64,000 nucleotides of DNA from Bugula neritina (GCA_964035545.1 OZ037766.1:19061581-19125580), one strand, 5' to 3'; counted from the stretch's first letter, positions 17,101-35,200 are shown. Program-made: numbers and translations. The notes: a model not told the origin generated them from the sequence alone.

Positions 17101-20100
17101 GCAACATACTGCAACATACTGAAGTACACTGTAACATATTGAAGTACACTGCAACACATTGAAATATACCGCAACACACTGAAATATACTGCAACACATC
17201 CAAGTACATCGTAATATACGGACATGTACTGTAACATACTGAAACACACTGAAACATACTGAAACATACTGAAACATACTTCAACACACTGGAATATACC
17301 AAAACATACTGAAATATACTGCAACATACTGCAACATACTGAAATACACTGTAACAAACTGAAATACTCTGCAACATATTGGAATATACTGCAACATACC
17401 CTAATATATTGTAATATACTGCAACATACCGCAACATACTGAAATACACTGTAACAAAGTGAAATACACTGCAACACATTGGTATATACTGCAACATACC
17501 CAGATATATGGTAATATACTGAAATACACTGCAACATTCTGCAACATACTTCAACATACTGAAATGTGCTGCAACACACTGAAATACACTGCAACATAAC
17601 GAGGTATATCGAAATATACGGACATGTACTGTAACATACTGAAACACACTGAAACATACTGAGACGTACTGAAATACGCTGCAACATGCTGCAACATACT
17701 GAAGTACAGTGTAACATATTGAAATACACTGCAGCACCTTGAAATATACCGCAACACACTGAAATATACTGCAACACATCCAAGTACATCGTAATATACG
17801 GACATGTACTGTAACATACTGAAACATACTGAAACAAAATTAAATATACTGTTGCGCACTGAATAATACTGCAAAATGCCGAAATAAACTGTAACACAGT
17901 GAAGCACACTGCAAATTTCTGAAATATACTGCAACATACTGAAATAGGCCTCAACATACTCAAATATACTGCAAGATACTGCAACATACGTAAAAACACT
18001 GTAACATACTGAAATACACTGCAACATACTGCAACATACTGAAGTACACTGTAAAATATTGAAATACACTGCAACACATTGGAATATACTGCAACACACT
18101 GAAATGTACTGCAACACACTGAAATATACTGCAACATACTGCAACATACTGAAAAACACTGTAACATACTGAAATACACTGCAACACACTGGTATATACT
18201 GCAACATACCCAAATATATGGTATTATACTGAAATATACTGAAATACACTGCAACACATTGAAAAACACTGCAACATACTGAAAGACACTACAACTCACT
18301 GAAGGATAGTGTAATATACGGAAATGTACTGTAACATACTGATACTTACTGTAACACACTGAATCATACTGCAACATACTGAAATACACTGTAACATACT
18401 GCAACATACTGAAATACACTGTAACAAACTGAAATACACTGCAACACATTGAAATATACTGCAACATACCCTATCATATTGTAATATACTGAAATATACT
18501 GCAACATACCGCAACATACTGAAATACACTGTAAGAAACTGAAATACACTGCAACACATTGGTATATACTGCAACATACCCAAATATATGGTATTATACT
18601 GAAATATACTGAAATACACTGTATCACATTGGAAAATACTGCAACATACTGACAGACACTACAACTCACTGACGTATCGTGTAATATACGGAAACGTACT
18701 GTAACATACTGAAACACAATGCAACATAACGAGGTATATCGAAATATACGGACATGTACTGTAACATACTGAAACACACTGAAACATACTGAAACATACC
18801 GAAACATACTGAGACGTACTGAAATACACTGCAACATGCTGCAACATACTGAAGTACAGTGTAACATATTGAACTACACTGCAACACATTGAAATATACC
18901 GCAACACACTGAAAAATACTGCAACACGTCCAAGTACATTGTAATATACGGACATGTACTGTAACATACTGAAACATACCGAAACAAAATGAAATATACT
19001 GTTGCGCACTGAATAATACTGCAAAATGCCGAAATAAACTGTAACACAGTGAAGTATACTGCAAATTTCTGAAATATACTGCAACATACTGAAATAGGCC
19101 TCAACATACTCAAATATACTGCAAGATACTGCAACATACGTAAAAACACTGTAACATACTGAAATACACTGCAACATAGTGCAACATACTGAAGTACACT
19201 GTAAAATATTGAAATACACTGCAACACATTGGAATATACTGCAACACACTGAAGTGTACTGCAACACACTGAAATATACTGCAACATACTGCAACATACT
19301 GAAAAACACTGTAACATACTGAAATACACTGCAAAAAACTGCAACATACTGAAGTACACTGTACATATTGAAAAACACTGCAACACAATGAAATATACCT
19401 CAACACACTGAAATATACTGAAACATGTTGAAATATACTGCAACATACTGCAACCTACTGCAACATACTGAAATACACTGTAACAAACTGAAATACACTG
19501 CAACACATTGGAATATACTGCAACATTCCCTGATATATTGTAATATACTGAAATACACTGCAACATACCGCAACATACTGAAATACACTGTTACAAACTG
19601 AAATACACTGCAACACATTGGTATATACTGCAACATACCCAAATATATGGTATTATACTGAAATATACTGAAATACACTGCAACACATTGAAAAACACTG
19701 CAACATACTGAAAGACACTACAACTCACTGAAGGATAGTGTAATAATTGGAAATGTACTGTAACATACTGATACTTACTGTAACACACTGAATCATACTG
19801 CAACATACTGCAATACACTGTAACATACCGAAACAAACTGCAACATACTGCAGCATACTGAAATACACTGTAACATACTGCAACATACTGAAATACACTG
19901 TAACAAACTGAAATACACTGCAACACATTGAAATATACTGCAACATACCCTATCATATTGTAATATACTGAAATATACTGCAACATACCGCAACATACTG
20001 AAAAACACTGTAACATACTGTAACATACTGAAATACACTGCAAAAAACTGCAACATACTGAAGTACACTGTACATATTGAAAAACACTGCAACACAATGA

Positions 20101-20212
20101 AATATACCTCAACACACTGAAATATACTAAAACATGTTGAAATTTACTGCAACATACTGCAACATACTGCAACATACTGAAATACACTGTAACAAACTGA
20201 AATACACTGCAA
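7434..20212. repeat. 7,866-bp-offset segmental duplication (about 4.9 kb per copy)
   Basis: The variant order at about 7,434-12,346 is repeated at about 15,300-20,212 with a constant offset of 7,866 bp. A few single-base differences separate the copies. Between them lies the second copy of a 2,618-bp tandem duplication, and 7,866 equals 2,618 plus 5,248, another offset seen here. The duplications are therefore nested. Confidence 0.8.
9722..14957. repeat. 2,618-bp tandem duplication within the satellite
   Basis: Copy one (about 9,722-12,339) is followed by copy two (about 12,340-14,957), with a constant offset of 2,618 bp. The junction near 12,340 joins the end of one variant series to the motif AACGAGGTATATCG, which in copy one lies near 9,733. 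Beyond about 14,958 the second copy diverges from the start of the third segment. Confidence 0.8.
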
Positions 20213-23200
20213 CACATTGGAATATACTGCAACATTCCCTGATATCTTGTAATATACTGAAATACACTGCAACATACCGCAAAATACTAAAATACACTGT
20301 TACAAACTGAAATACACTGCAACACATTGGTATATACTGCAACATACCCAAATATATGGTATTATACTGAAATATACTGAAATACACTGCAACATATTGA
20401 AAAAATACTGCAACATACTGAAAGACACTACAACTCACTGAAGTATAGTGTAATATACGGAAATGTACTGTAACATACTGATACTTACTGTAACACACTG
20501 AATCATACTGCAACATACTGCAATACACTGTAACATACCGAAACAAACTGCAACATACTGCAACATAGTAAAATACATTGTAACATACTAAAATACACTG
20601 CAACATTCTGCAACATACTTCAACATACTAAAGTACACCGTAACATAATGAAATACACTGCAACACATTGAAATATACTGCAACACACTGAAATATACTG
20701 CAACACATCCAAGTACATCGTAATATACGGACATGTACTGTAACATACTGAAACACACTGAAACATACTGAAACATACTGAAACATACTTCAACACACTG
20801 GAATATACCAAAACATACTGAAATATACTGCAACATACTGCAACATACTGAAATACACTGTAACAAACTGAAATACTCTGCAACATATTGGAATATACTG
20901 CAACATACCCTAATATATTGTAATATACTGCAACATACCGCAACATACTGAAATACACTGTAACAAAGTGAAATACACTGCAACACATTGGTATATACTG
21001 CAACATACCCAGATATATGGTAATATACTGAAATACACTGCAGCATTCTGCAACATACTTCAACATACTGAAATGTGCTGCAACACACTGAAATACACTG
21101 CAACATAACGAGGTATATCGAAATATACGGACATGTACTGTAACATACTGAAACACACTGAAACATACTGAGACGTACTGAAATACGCTGCAACATGCTG
21201 CAACATACTGAAGTACAGTGTAACATATTGAAATACACTGCAGCACCTTGAAATATACCGCAACACACTGAAATATACTGCAACACATCCAAGTACATCG
21301 TAATATACGGACATGTACTGTAACATACTGAAACATACTGAAACAAAATTAAATATACTGTTGCGCACTGAATAATACTGCAAAATGCCGAAATAAACTG
21401 TAACACAGTGAAGCACACTGCAAATTTCTGAAATATACTGCAACATACTGAAATAGGCCTCAACATACTCAAATATACTGCAAGATACTGCAACATACGT
21501 AAAAACACTGTAACATACTGAAATACACTGCAACATACTGCAACATACTGAAGTACACTGTAAAATATTGAAATACACTGCAACACATTGGAATATACTG
21601 CAACACACTGAAATGTACTGCAACACACTGAAATATACTGCAACATACTGCAACATACTGAAAAACACTGTAACATACTGAAATACACTGCAACACACTG
21701 GTATATACTGCAACATACCCAAATATATGGTATTATACTGAAATATACTGAAATACACTGCAACACATTGAAAAACACTGCAACATACTGAAAGACACTA
21801 CAACTCACTGAAGGATAGTGTAATATACGGAAATGTACTGTAACATACTGATACTTACTGTAACACACTGAATCATACTGCAACATACTGAAATACACTG
21901 TAACATACTGCAACATACTGAAATACACTGTAACAAACTGAAATACACTGCAACACATTGAAATATACTGCAACATACCCTATCATATTGTAATATACTG
22001 AAATATACTGCAACATACCGCAACATACTGAAATACACTGTAAGAAACTGAAATACACTGCAACACATTGGTATATACTGCAACATACCCAAATATATGG
22101 TATTATACTGAAATATACTGAAATACACTGTATCACATTGGAAAATACTGCAACATACTGACAGACACTACAACTCACTGACGTATCGTGTAATATACGG
22201 AAACGTACTGTAACATACTGAAACACAATGCAACATAACGAGGTATATCGAAATATACGGACATGTACTGTAACATACTGAAACACACTGAAACATACTG
22301 AAACATACCGAAACATACTGAGACGTACTGAAATACACTGCAACATGCTGCAACATACTGAAGTACAGTGTAACATATTGAACTACACTGCAACACATTG
22401 AAATATACCGCAACACACTGAAAAATACTGCAACACGTCCAAGTACATTGTAATATACGGACATGTACTGTAACATACTGAAACATACCGAAACAAAATG
22501 AAATATACTGTTGCGCACTGAATAATACTGCAAAATGCCGAAATAAACTGTAACACAGTGAAGTATACTGCAAATTTCTGAAATATACTGCAACATACTG
22601 AAATAGGCCTCAACATACTCAAATATACTGCAAGATACTGCAACATACGTAAAAACACTGTAACATACTGAAATACACTGCAACATACTGCAACATACTG
22701 AAGTACACTGTAAAATATTGAAATACACTGCAACACATTGGAATATACTGCAACACACTGAAGTGTACTGCAACACACTGAAATATACTGCAACATACTG
22801 CAACATACTGAAAAACACTGTAACATACTGAAATACACTGCAAAAAACTGCAACATACTGAAGTACACTGTACATATTGAAAAACACTGCAACACAATGA
22901 AATATACCTCAACACACTGAAATATACTGAAACATGTTGAAATATACTGCAACATACTGCAACCTACTGCAACATACTGAAATACACTGTAACAAACTGA
23001 AATACACTGCAACACATTGGAATATACTGCAACATTCCCTGATATATTGTAATATACTGAAATACACTGCAACATACCGCAACATACTGAAATACACTGT
23101 TACAAACTGAAATACACTGCAACACATTGGTATATACTGCAACATACCCAAATATATGGTATTATACTGAAATATACTGAAATACACTGCAACACATTGA

Positions 23201-26200
23201 AAAACACTGCAACATACTGAAAGACACTACAACTCACTGAAGGATAGTGTAATAATTGGAAATGTACTGTAACATACTGATACTTACTGTAACACACTGA
23301 ATCATACTGCAACATACTGCAATACACTGTAACATACCGAAACAAACTGCAACATACTGCAGCATACTGAAATACACTGTAACATACTGCAACATACTGA
23401 AATACACTGTAACAAACTGAAATACACTGCAACACATTGAAATATACTGCAACATACCCTATCATATTGTAATATACTGAAATATACTGCAACATACCGC
23501 AACATACTGAAGTACACTGTAAGAAACTGAAATACACTGCAACACATTGGTATATACTGCAACATACCCAAATATATGGTAATATACTGAAATATACTGA
23601 AATACACTGTATCACATTGGAAAATACTGCAACATACTGACAGACACTACAACTCACTGACGTATCGTGTAATATACGGACATGTACTGTAACATACTGA
23701 AACACACTGAAACATACTGAAACATACCGAAACATACTGAGACGTACTGAAATACACTGCAACATGCTGCAACATACTGAAGTACAGTGTAACATATTGA
23801 ACTGCACTGCAACACATTGAAATATACCGCAACACACTGAAAAATACTGCAACACGTCCAAGTACATTGTAATATACGGACATGTACTGTAACATACTGA
23901 AACATACTGAAACAAAATGAAATATACTGTTGCGCACTGAATAATACTGCAAAATGCCGAAATAAACTGTAACACAGTGAAGTATACTGCAAATTTCTGA
24001 AATATACTGCAACATACTGAAATAGGCCTCAACATACTCAAATATACTGCAAGATACTGCAACATACGTAAAAACACTGTAACATACTGAAATACACTGC
24101 AACATACTGCAACATACTGAAGTACACTGTAAAATAATGAAATACACTGCAACACATTGGAATATACTGCAACACACTGAAATGTACTGCAACATACTGA
24201 AATATACTGCAACATACTGCAACATACTGAAAAACACTGTAACATACTGTAACATACTGAAATACACTGCAAAAAACTGCAACATACTGAAGTACACTGT
24301 ACATATTGAAAAACACTGCAACACAATGAAATATACCTCAACACACTGAAATATACTAAAACATGTTGAAATTTACTGCAACATACTGCAACATACTGCA
24401 TCATACTGAAATACACTGTAACAAACTGAAATACACTGCAACACATTGGAATATACTGCAACATTCCCTGATATCTTGTAATATACTGAAATAAACTGCA
24501 ACATACCGCAAAATACTAAAATACACTGTTACAAACTGAAATACACTGCAACACATTGGTATATACTGCAACATACCCAAATATATGGTATTATACTGAA
24601 ATATACTGAAATACACTGCAACATATTGAAAAAATACTGCAACATACTGAAAGACACTACAACTCACTGAAGTATAGTGTAATATACGGAAATGTACTGT
24701 AACATACTGATACTTACTGTAACACACTGAATCATACTGCAACATACTGCAATACACTGTAACATACCGAAACAAACTGCAACATACTGCAACATACTGA
24801 AATACACTGTAACATACTAAAACACACTGCAACATCCTGCAACATACTCCAACGTACTGAAATACACTGTGACATAATGAAATACACTGAAAAATACTGC
24901 AACATACTGAAGTACACTGTAAAATGTTGAAATACACTGCAACACATTAAAATATACTGCAACACACTGAAGTATACTGCAACATACTGTAATATACTGC
25001 AACATACTGCAACATACTGAAATACACTGTAACATACTGTAAGATACTGAAATACACTGCAACAAACTGCAACATACTGGAGTATACTGTACATATTGGA
25101 AAACACTGCAACACACTGATATATACTGCAACACACTGAAATATACTGCAACACTCCATGTACATCGTAATATACGCACATGTACTGTAACATACTGAAA
25201 CATACTGAAACATACTGAAACAAAATGAAATAAACTGTAACACACTGAGTAATACTGCAAAATACTGAAATATACTGTAACACAGTGAAGCATACTGCAA
25301 AATTCTGAAACATACTGTAACATACTGAAACATGAGCAATATACTGAAAAATGCCTCAACATACTCAAGTAAACTAAAAGAAACTGCAACATACGTAATT
25401 ACATTGTAACATAGTGACATACATTGCAACATACTGCAACATACTGAAGTACACTGTAAAATATTGAAATACACTGCAACACATTGGAATATACTGCAAC
25501 ACACTGAACTATACTGCAACATACTGCAACATACTGAAATACACTGTAACATACTGTAACATACTGAAATACACTGCAACAAACTGCAACATACTGAAGT
25601 ACACTATACATATTGAAAACACTGCAACACACTGAAATATACTGCAACACACTGAAATATACTGCAAAATACTGAAGTATACTTCAACACACTGCAGCAT
25701 ACTGAAAGACACTACAACTAACTGAAGTATAGTGCAATATACAGAAAACTACTGTAACATACTGATATTTACTGTAACACACTTAAATATACTGCAACAT
25801 ACTGAAATACACTGTAACATACCGAAATAAGCTGCAACATACTGCAACATACTGAAATACACTGCAACATACTAAAATACACTGCAACATTCTGCAACAT
25901 ACTTCAACATACCGAATTACACCATAACAAAATGAAATACACTGCAACACATTGAAATATAATGCAACAAACTGAAATATACTGCAACATACTGAAGTTT
26001 ACTGCAACATACTGAAATACACTGCAACATATCGAAGTATATCGTAATATACGGACATGTACTGTAACATACTGAAACGCACTGAAACATACTGAAACAT
26101 ACTTCAACACACTGAAATATACTAAAACATATTGAAATATACTGCAACATACTGCAACATACTGAAATACACTGTAACAAACTGAAATACACTGCAACAC

Positions 26201-29200
26201 ATTGGAATATACTGCAACATACCCTATCATGTTGTAATATACTGAAATATACTGCAACATACCGCAACATACTGAAATACACTGTAACAAACTGAAATAC
26301 ACTGCAACACAATGGTATATACTGCAACATACCCAAATATATGGTAATATACTGAATTACACTGCAGCATTCTGCAACATACTTCAACATACTGAAATGT
26401 ACTGCAACATACTGAAATAGGCCTCAACATACTCAAATATACTGCAAGATACTGCAACATACGTAAAAACACTGTAACATACTGAAATACACTGCAACAT
26501 ACTGCAACATACTGAAGTACACTGTAAAATATTGAAATACACTGCAACACATTGGAATATACTGCAACACACTGAAATGTACTGCAACACACTGAAATAT
26601 ACTGCAACATACTGCAACATACTGAAAAACACTGTAACATACTGAAATACACTGCAAAAAACTGCAACATACTGAAGTACACTGTACATATTGAAAAACA
26701 CTGCAACACAATGAAATATACCTCAACACACTGAAATATACTGAAACATGTTGAAATATACTGCAACATACTGCAACCTACTGCAACATACTGAAATACA
26801 CTGTAACAAACTGAAATACACTGCAACACATTGGAATATACTGCAACATTCCCTGATATATTGTAATATACTGAAATACACTGCAACATACCGCAACATA
26901 CTGAAATACACTGTTACAAACTGAAATACACTGCAACACATTGGTATATACTGCAACATACCCAAATATATGGTATTATACTGAAATATACTGAAATACA
27001 CTGCAACACATTGAAAAACACTGCAACATACTGAAAGACACTACAACTCACTGAAGGATAGTGTAATAATTGGAAATGTACTGTAACATACTGATACTTA
27101 CTGTAACACACTGAATCATACTGCAACATACTGCAATACACTGTAACATACCGAAACAAACTGCAACATACTGCAGCATACTGAAATACACTGTAACATA
27201 CTGCAACATACTGAAATACACTGTAACAAACTGAAATACACTGCAACACATTGAAATATACTGCAACATACCCTATCATATTGTAATATACTGAAATATA
27301 CTGCAACATACCGCAACATACTGAAGTACACTGTAAGAAACTGAAATACACTGCAACACATTGGTATATACTGCAACATACCCAAATATATGGTAATATA
27401 CTGAAATATACTGAAATACACTGTATCACATTGGAAAATACTGCAACATACTGACAGACACTACAACTCACTGACGTATCGTGTAATATACGGACATGTA
27501 CTGTAACATACTGAAACACACTGAAACATACTGAAACATACCGAAACATACTGAGACGTACTGAAATACACTGCAACATGCTGCAACATACTGAAGTACA
27601 GTGTAACATATTGAACTACACTGCAACACATTGAAATATACCGCAACACACTGAAAAATACTGCAACACGTCCAAGTACATTGTAATATACGGACATGTA
27701 CTGTAACATACTGAAACATACCGAAACAAAATGAAATATACTGTTGCGCACTGAATAATACTGCAAAATGCCGAAATAAACTGTAACACAGTGAAGTATA
27801 CTGCAAATTTCTGAAATATACTGCAACATACTGAAATAGGCCTCAACATACTCAAATATACTGCAAGATACTGCAACATACGTAAAAACACTGTAACATA
27901 CTGAAATACACTGCAACATACTGCAACATACTGAAGTACACTGTAAAATATTGAAATACACTGCAACACATTGGAATATACTGCAACACACTGAAGTGTA
28001 CTGCAACACACTGAAATATACTGCAACATACTGCAACATACTGAAAAACACTGTAACATACTGAAATACACTGCAAAAAACTGCAACATACTGAAGTACA
28101 CTGTACATATTGAAAAACACTGCAACACAATGAAATATACCTCAACACACTGAAATATACTGAAACATGTTGAAATATACTGCAACATACTGCAACCTAC
28201 TGCAACATACTGAAATACACTGTAACAAACTGAAATACACTGCAACACATTGGAATATACTGCAACATTCCCTGATATATTGTAATATACTGAAATACAC
28301 TGCAACATACCGCAACATACTGAAATACACTGTTACAAACTGAAATACACTGCAACACATTGGTATATACTGCAACATACCCAAATATATGGTATTATAC
28401 TGAAATATACTGAAATACACTGCAACACATTGAAAAACACTGCAACATACTGAAAGACACTACAACTCACTGAAGGATAGTGTAATAATTGGAAATGTAC
28501 TGTAACATACTGATACTTACTGTAACACACTGAATCATACTGCAACATACTGCAATACACTGTAACATACCGAAACAAACTGCAACATACTGCAGCATAC
28601 TGAAATACACTGTAACATACTGCAACATACTGAAATACACTGTAACAAACTGAAATACACTGCAACACATTGAAATATACTGCAACATACCCTATCATAT
28701 TGTAATATACTGAAATATACTGCAACATACCGCAACATACTGAAAAACACTGTAACATACTGTAACATACTGAAATACACTGCAAAAAACTGCAACATAC
28801 TGAAGTACACTGTACATATTGAAAAACACTGCAACACAATGAAATATACCTCAACACACTGAAATATACTAAAACATGTTGAAATTTACTGCAACATACT
28901 GCAACATACTGCAACATACTGAAATACACTGTAACAAACTGAAATACACTGCAACACATTGGAATATACTGCAACATTCCCTGATATCTTGTAATATACT
29001 GAAATACACTGCAACATACCGCAAAATACTAAAATACACTGTTACAAACTGAAATACACTGCAACACATTGGTATATACTGCAACATACCCAAATATATG
29101 GTATTATACTGAAATATACTGAAATACACTGCAACATATTGAAAAAATACTGCAACATACTGAAAGACACTACAACTCACTGAAGTATAGTGTAATATAC

Positions 29201-32200
29201 GGAAATGTACTGTAACATACTGATACTTACTGTAACACACTGAATCATACTGCAACATACTGCAATACACTGTAACATACCGAAACAAACTGCAACATAC
29301 TGCAACATAGTAAAATACATTGTAACATACTAAAATACACTGCAACATTCTGCAACATACTTCAACATACTAAAGTACACCGTAACATAATGAAATACAC
29401 TGCAACACATTGAAATATACTGCAACACACTGAAATATACTGCAACACATCCAAGTACATCGTAATATACGGACATGTACTGTAACATACTGAAACACAC
29501 TGAAACATACTGAAACATACTGAAACATACTTCAACACACTGGAATATACCAAAACATACTGAAATATACTGCAACATACTGCAACATACTGAAATACAC
29601 TGTAACAAACTGAAATACTCTGCAACATATTGGAATATACTGCAACATACCCTAATATATTGTAATATACTGCAACATACCGCAACATACTGAAATACAC
29701 TGTAACAAAGTGAAATACACTGCAACACATTGGTATATACTGCAACATACCCAGATATATGGTAATATACTGAAATACACTGCAACATTCTGCAACATAC
29801 TTCAACATACTGAAATGTGCTGCAACACACTGAAATACACTGCAACATAACGAGGTATATCGAAATATACGGACATGTACTGTAACATACTGAAACACAC
29901 TGAAACATACTGAGACGTACTGAAATACGCTGCAACATGCTGCAACATACTGAAGTACAGTGTAACATATTGAAATACACTGCAGCACCTTGAAATATAC
30001 CGCAACACACTGAAATATACTGCAACACATCCAAGTACATCGTAATATACGGACATGTACTGTAACATACTGAAACATACTGAAACAAAATTAAATATAC
30101 TGTTGCGCACTGAATAATACTGCAAAATGCCGAAATAAACTGTAACACAGTGAAGCACACTGCAAATTTCTGAAATATACTGCAACATACTGAAATAGGC
30201 CTCAACATACTCAAATATACTGCAAGATACTGCAACATACGTAAAAACACTGTAACATACTGAAATACACTGCAACATACTGCAACATACTGAAGTACAC
30301 TGTAAAATATTGAAATACACTGCAACACATTGGAATATACTGCAACACACTGAAATGTACTGCAACACACTGAAATATACTGCAACATACTGCAACATAC
30401 TGAAAAACACTGTAACATACTGAAATACACTGCAACACACTGGTATATACTGCAACATACCCAAATATATGGTATTATACTGAAATATACTGAAATACAC
30501 TGCAACACATTGAAAAACACTGCAACATACTGAAAGACACTACAACTCACTGAAGGATAGTGTAATATACGGAAATGTACTGTAACATACTGATACTTAC
30601 TGTAACACACTGAATCATACTGCAACATACTGAAATACACTGTAACATACTGCAACATACTGAAATACACTGTAACAAACTGAAATACACTGCAACACAT
30701 TGAAATATACTGCAACATACCCTATCATATTGTAATATACTGAAATATACTGCAACATACCGCAACATACTGAAATACACTGTAAGAAACTGAAATACAC
30801 TGCAACACATTGGTATATACTGCAACATACCCAAATATATGGTATTATACTGAAATATACTGAAATACACTGTATCACATTGGAAAATACTGCAACATAC
30901 TGACAGACACTACAACTCACTGACGTATCGTGTAATATACGGAAACGTACTGTAACATACTGAAACACAATGCAACATAACGAGGTATATCGAAATATAC
31001 GGACATGTACTGTAACATACTGAAACACACTGAAACATACTGAAACATACCGAAACATACTGAGACGTACTGAAATACACTGCAACATGCTGCAACATAC
31101 TGAAGTACAGTGTAACATATTGAACTACACTGCAACACATTGAAATATACCGCAACACACTGAAAAATACTGCAACACGTCCAAGTACATTGTAATATAC
31201 GGACATGTACTGTAACATACTGAAACATACCGAAACAAAATGAAATATACTGTTGCGCACTGAATAATACTGCAAAATGCCGAAATAAACTGTAACACAG
31301 TGAAGTATACTGCAAATTTCTGAAATATACTGCAACATACTGAAATAGGCCTCAACATACTCAAATATACTGCAAGATACTGCAACATACGTAAAAACAC
31401 TGTAACATACTGAAATACACTGCAACATACTGCAACATACTGAAGTACACTGTAAAATATTGAAATACACTGCAACACATTGGAATATACTGCAACACAC
31501 TGAAGTGTACTGCAACACACTGAAATATACTGCAACATACTGCAACATACTGAAAAACACTGTAACATACTGAAATACACTGCAAAAAACTGCAACATAC
31601 TGAAGTACACTGTACATATTGAAAAACACTGCAACACAATGAAATATACCTCAACACACTGAAATATACTGAAACATGTTGAAATATACTGCAACATACT
31701 GCAACCTACTGCAACATACTGAAATACACTGTAACAAACTGAAATACACTGCAACACATTGGAATATACTGCAACATTCCCTGATATATTGTAATATACT
31801 GAAATACACTGCAACATACCGCAACATACTGAAATACACTGTTACAAACTGAAATACACTGCAACACATTGGTATATACTGCAACATACCCAAATATATG
31901 GTATTATACTGAAATATACTGAAATACACTGCAACACATTGAAAAACACTGCAACATACTGAAAGACACTACAACTCACTGAAGGATAGTGTAATAATTG
32001 GAAATGTACTGTAACATACTGATACTTACTGTAACACACTGAATCATACTGCAACATACTGCAATACACTGTAACATACCGAAACAAACTGCAACATACT
32101 GCAGCATACTGAAATACACTGTAACATACTGCAACATACTGAAATACACTGTAACAAACTGAAATACACTGCAACACATTGAAATATACTGCAACATACC

Positions 32201-35200
32201 CTATCATATTGTAATATACTGAAATATACTGCAACATACCGCAACATACTGAAGTACACTGTAAGAAACTGAAATACACTGCAACACATTGGTATATACT
32301 GCAACATACCCAAATATATGGTAATATACTGAAATATACTGAAATACACTGTATCACATTGGAAAATACTGCAACATACTGACAGACACTACAACTCACT
32401 GACGTATCGTGTAATATACGGACATGTACTGTAACATACTGAAACACACTGAAACATACTGAAACATACCGAAACATACTGAGACGTACTGAAATACACT
32501 GCAACATGCTGCAACATACTGAAGTACAGTGTAACATATTGAACTGCACTGCAACACATTGAAATATACCGCAACACACTGAAAAATACTGCAACACGTC
32601 CAAGTACATTGTAATATACGGACATGTACTGTAACATACTGAAACATACTGAAACAAAATGAAATATACTGTTGCGCACTGAATAATACTGCAAAATGCC
32701 GAAATAAACTGTAACACAGTGAAGTATACTGCAAATTTCTGAAATATACTGCAACATACTGAAATAGGCCTCAACATACTCAAATATACTGCAAGATACT
32801 GCAACATACGTAAAAACACTGTAACATACTGAAATACACTGCAACATACTGCAACATACTGAAGTACACTGTAAAATATTGAAATACACTGCAACACATT
32901 GGAATATACTGCAACACACTGAAATGTACTGCAACATACTGAAATATACTGCAACATACTGCAACATACTGAAAAACACTGTAACATACTGTAACATACT
33001 GAAATACACTGCAAAAAACTGCAACATACTGAAGTACACTGTACATATTGAAAAACACTGCAACACAATGAAATATACCTCAACACACTGAAATATACTA
33101 AAACATGTTGAAATTTACTGCAACATACTGCAACATACTGCATCATACTGAAATACACTGTAACAAACTGAAATACACTGCAACACATTGGAATATACTG
33201 CAACATTCCCTGATATCTTGTAATATACTGAAATAAACTGCAACATACCGCAAAATACTAAAATACACTGTTACAAACTGAAATACACTGCAACACATTG
33301 GTATATACTGCAACATACCCAAATATATGGTATTATACTGAAATATACTGAAATACACTGCAACATATTGAAAAAATACTGCAACATACTGAAAGACACT
33401 ACAACTCACTGAAGTATAGTGTAATATACGGAAATGTACTGTAACATACTGATACTTACTGTAACACACTGAATCATACTGCAACATACTGCAATACACT
33501 GTAACATACCGAAACAAACTGCAACATACTGCAACATACTGAAATACACTGTAACATACTAAAACACACTGCAACATCCTGCAACATACTCCAACGTACT
33601 GAAATACACTGTGACATAATGAAATACACTGAAAAATACTGCAACATACTGAAGTACACTGTAAAATGTTGAAATACACTGCAACACATTAAAATATACT
33701 GCAACACACTGAAGTATACTGCAACATACTGTAATATACTGCAACATACTGCAACATACTGAAATACACTGTAACATACTGTAAGATACTGAAATACACT
33801 GCAACAAACTGCAACATACTGGAGTATACTGTACATATTGGAAAACACTGCAACACACTGATATATACTGCAACACACTGAAATATACTGCAACACTCCA
33901 TGTACATCGTAATATACGCACATGTACTGTAACATACTGAAACATACTGAAACATACTGAAACAAAATGAAATAAACTGTAACACACTGAGTAATACTGC
34001 AAAATACTGAAATATACTGTAACACAGTGAAGCATACTGCAAAATTCTGAAACATACTGTAACATACTGAAACATGAGCAATATACTGAAAAATGCCTCA
34101 ACATACTCAAGTAAACTAAAAGAAACTGCAACATACGTAATTACATTGTAACATAGTGACATACATTGCAACATACTGCAACATACTGAAGTACACTGTA
34201 AAATATTGAAATACACTGCAACACATTGGAATATACTGCAACACACTGAACTATACTGCAACATACTGCAACATACTGAAATACACTGTAACATACTGTA
34301 ACATACTGAAATACACTGCAACAAACTGCAACATACTGAAGTACACTATACATATTGAAAACACTGCAACACACTGAAATATACTGCAACACACTGAAAT
34401 ATACTGCAAAATACTGAAGTATACTTCAACACACTGCAGCATACTGAAAGACACTACAACTAACTGAAGTATAGTGCAATATACAGAAAACTACTGTAAC
34501 ATACTGATATTTACTGTAACACACTTAAATATACTGCAACATACTGAAATACACTGCAACATACTAAAATACACTGCAACATTCTGCAACATACTTCAAC
34601 ATACCGAATTACACCATAACAAAATGAAATACACTGCAACACATTGAAATATAATGCAACAAACTGAAATATACTGCAACATACTGAAGTTTACTGCAAC
34701 ATACTGAAATACACTGCAACATATCGAAGTATATCGTAATATACGGACATGTACTGTAACATACTGAAACGCACTGAAACATACTGAAACATACTTCAAC
34801 ACACTGAAATATACTAAAACATATTGAAATATACTGCAACATACTGCAACATACTGAAATACACTGTAACAAACTGAAATACACTGCAACACATTGGAAT
34901 ATACTGCAACATACCCTATCATGTTGTAATATACTGAAATATACTGCAACATACCGCAACATACTGAAATACACTGTAACAAACTGAAATACACTGCAAC
35001 ACAATGGTATATACTGCAACATACCCAAATATATGGTAATATACTGAATTACACTGCAGCATTCTGCAACATACTTCAACATACTGAAATGTACTGCAAC
35101 ATACTGAAATAGGCCTCAACATACTCAAATATACTGCAAGATACTGCAACATACGTAAAAACACTGTAACATACTGAAATACACTGCAACATACTGCAAC

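Noticed and set aside
16029-18467. 812-codon open frame on the minus strand of the satellite, and dozens of similar ones (for example 1,656-3,857, 45,764-47,254, 29,330-30,718)
   Set aside because: They follow from a stop-free 10-bp unit; the other two minus frames over the same bases are open too and give the same decapeptide cycle. There is no domain, no codon-position signal, and starts and stops fall at random unit variants.
24137-24349. 70-codon plus-strand frames in the satellite (also near 32,879, 36,643, 40,407, 45,438, 48,707)
   Set aside because: These are chance openings where unit order avoids TGA in one frame; they recur only because the block recurs.
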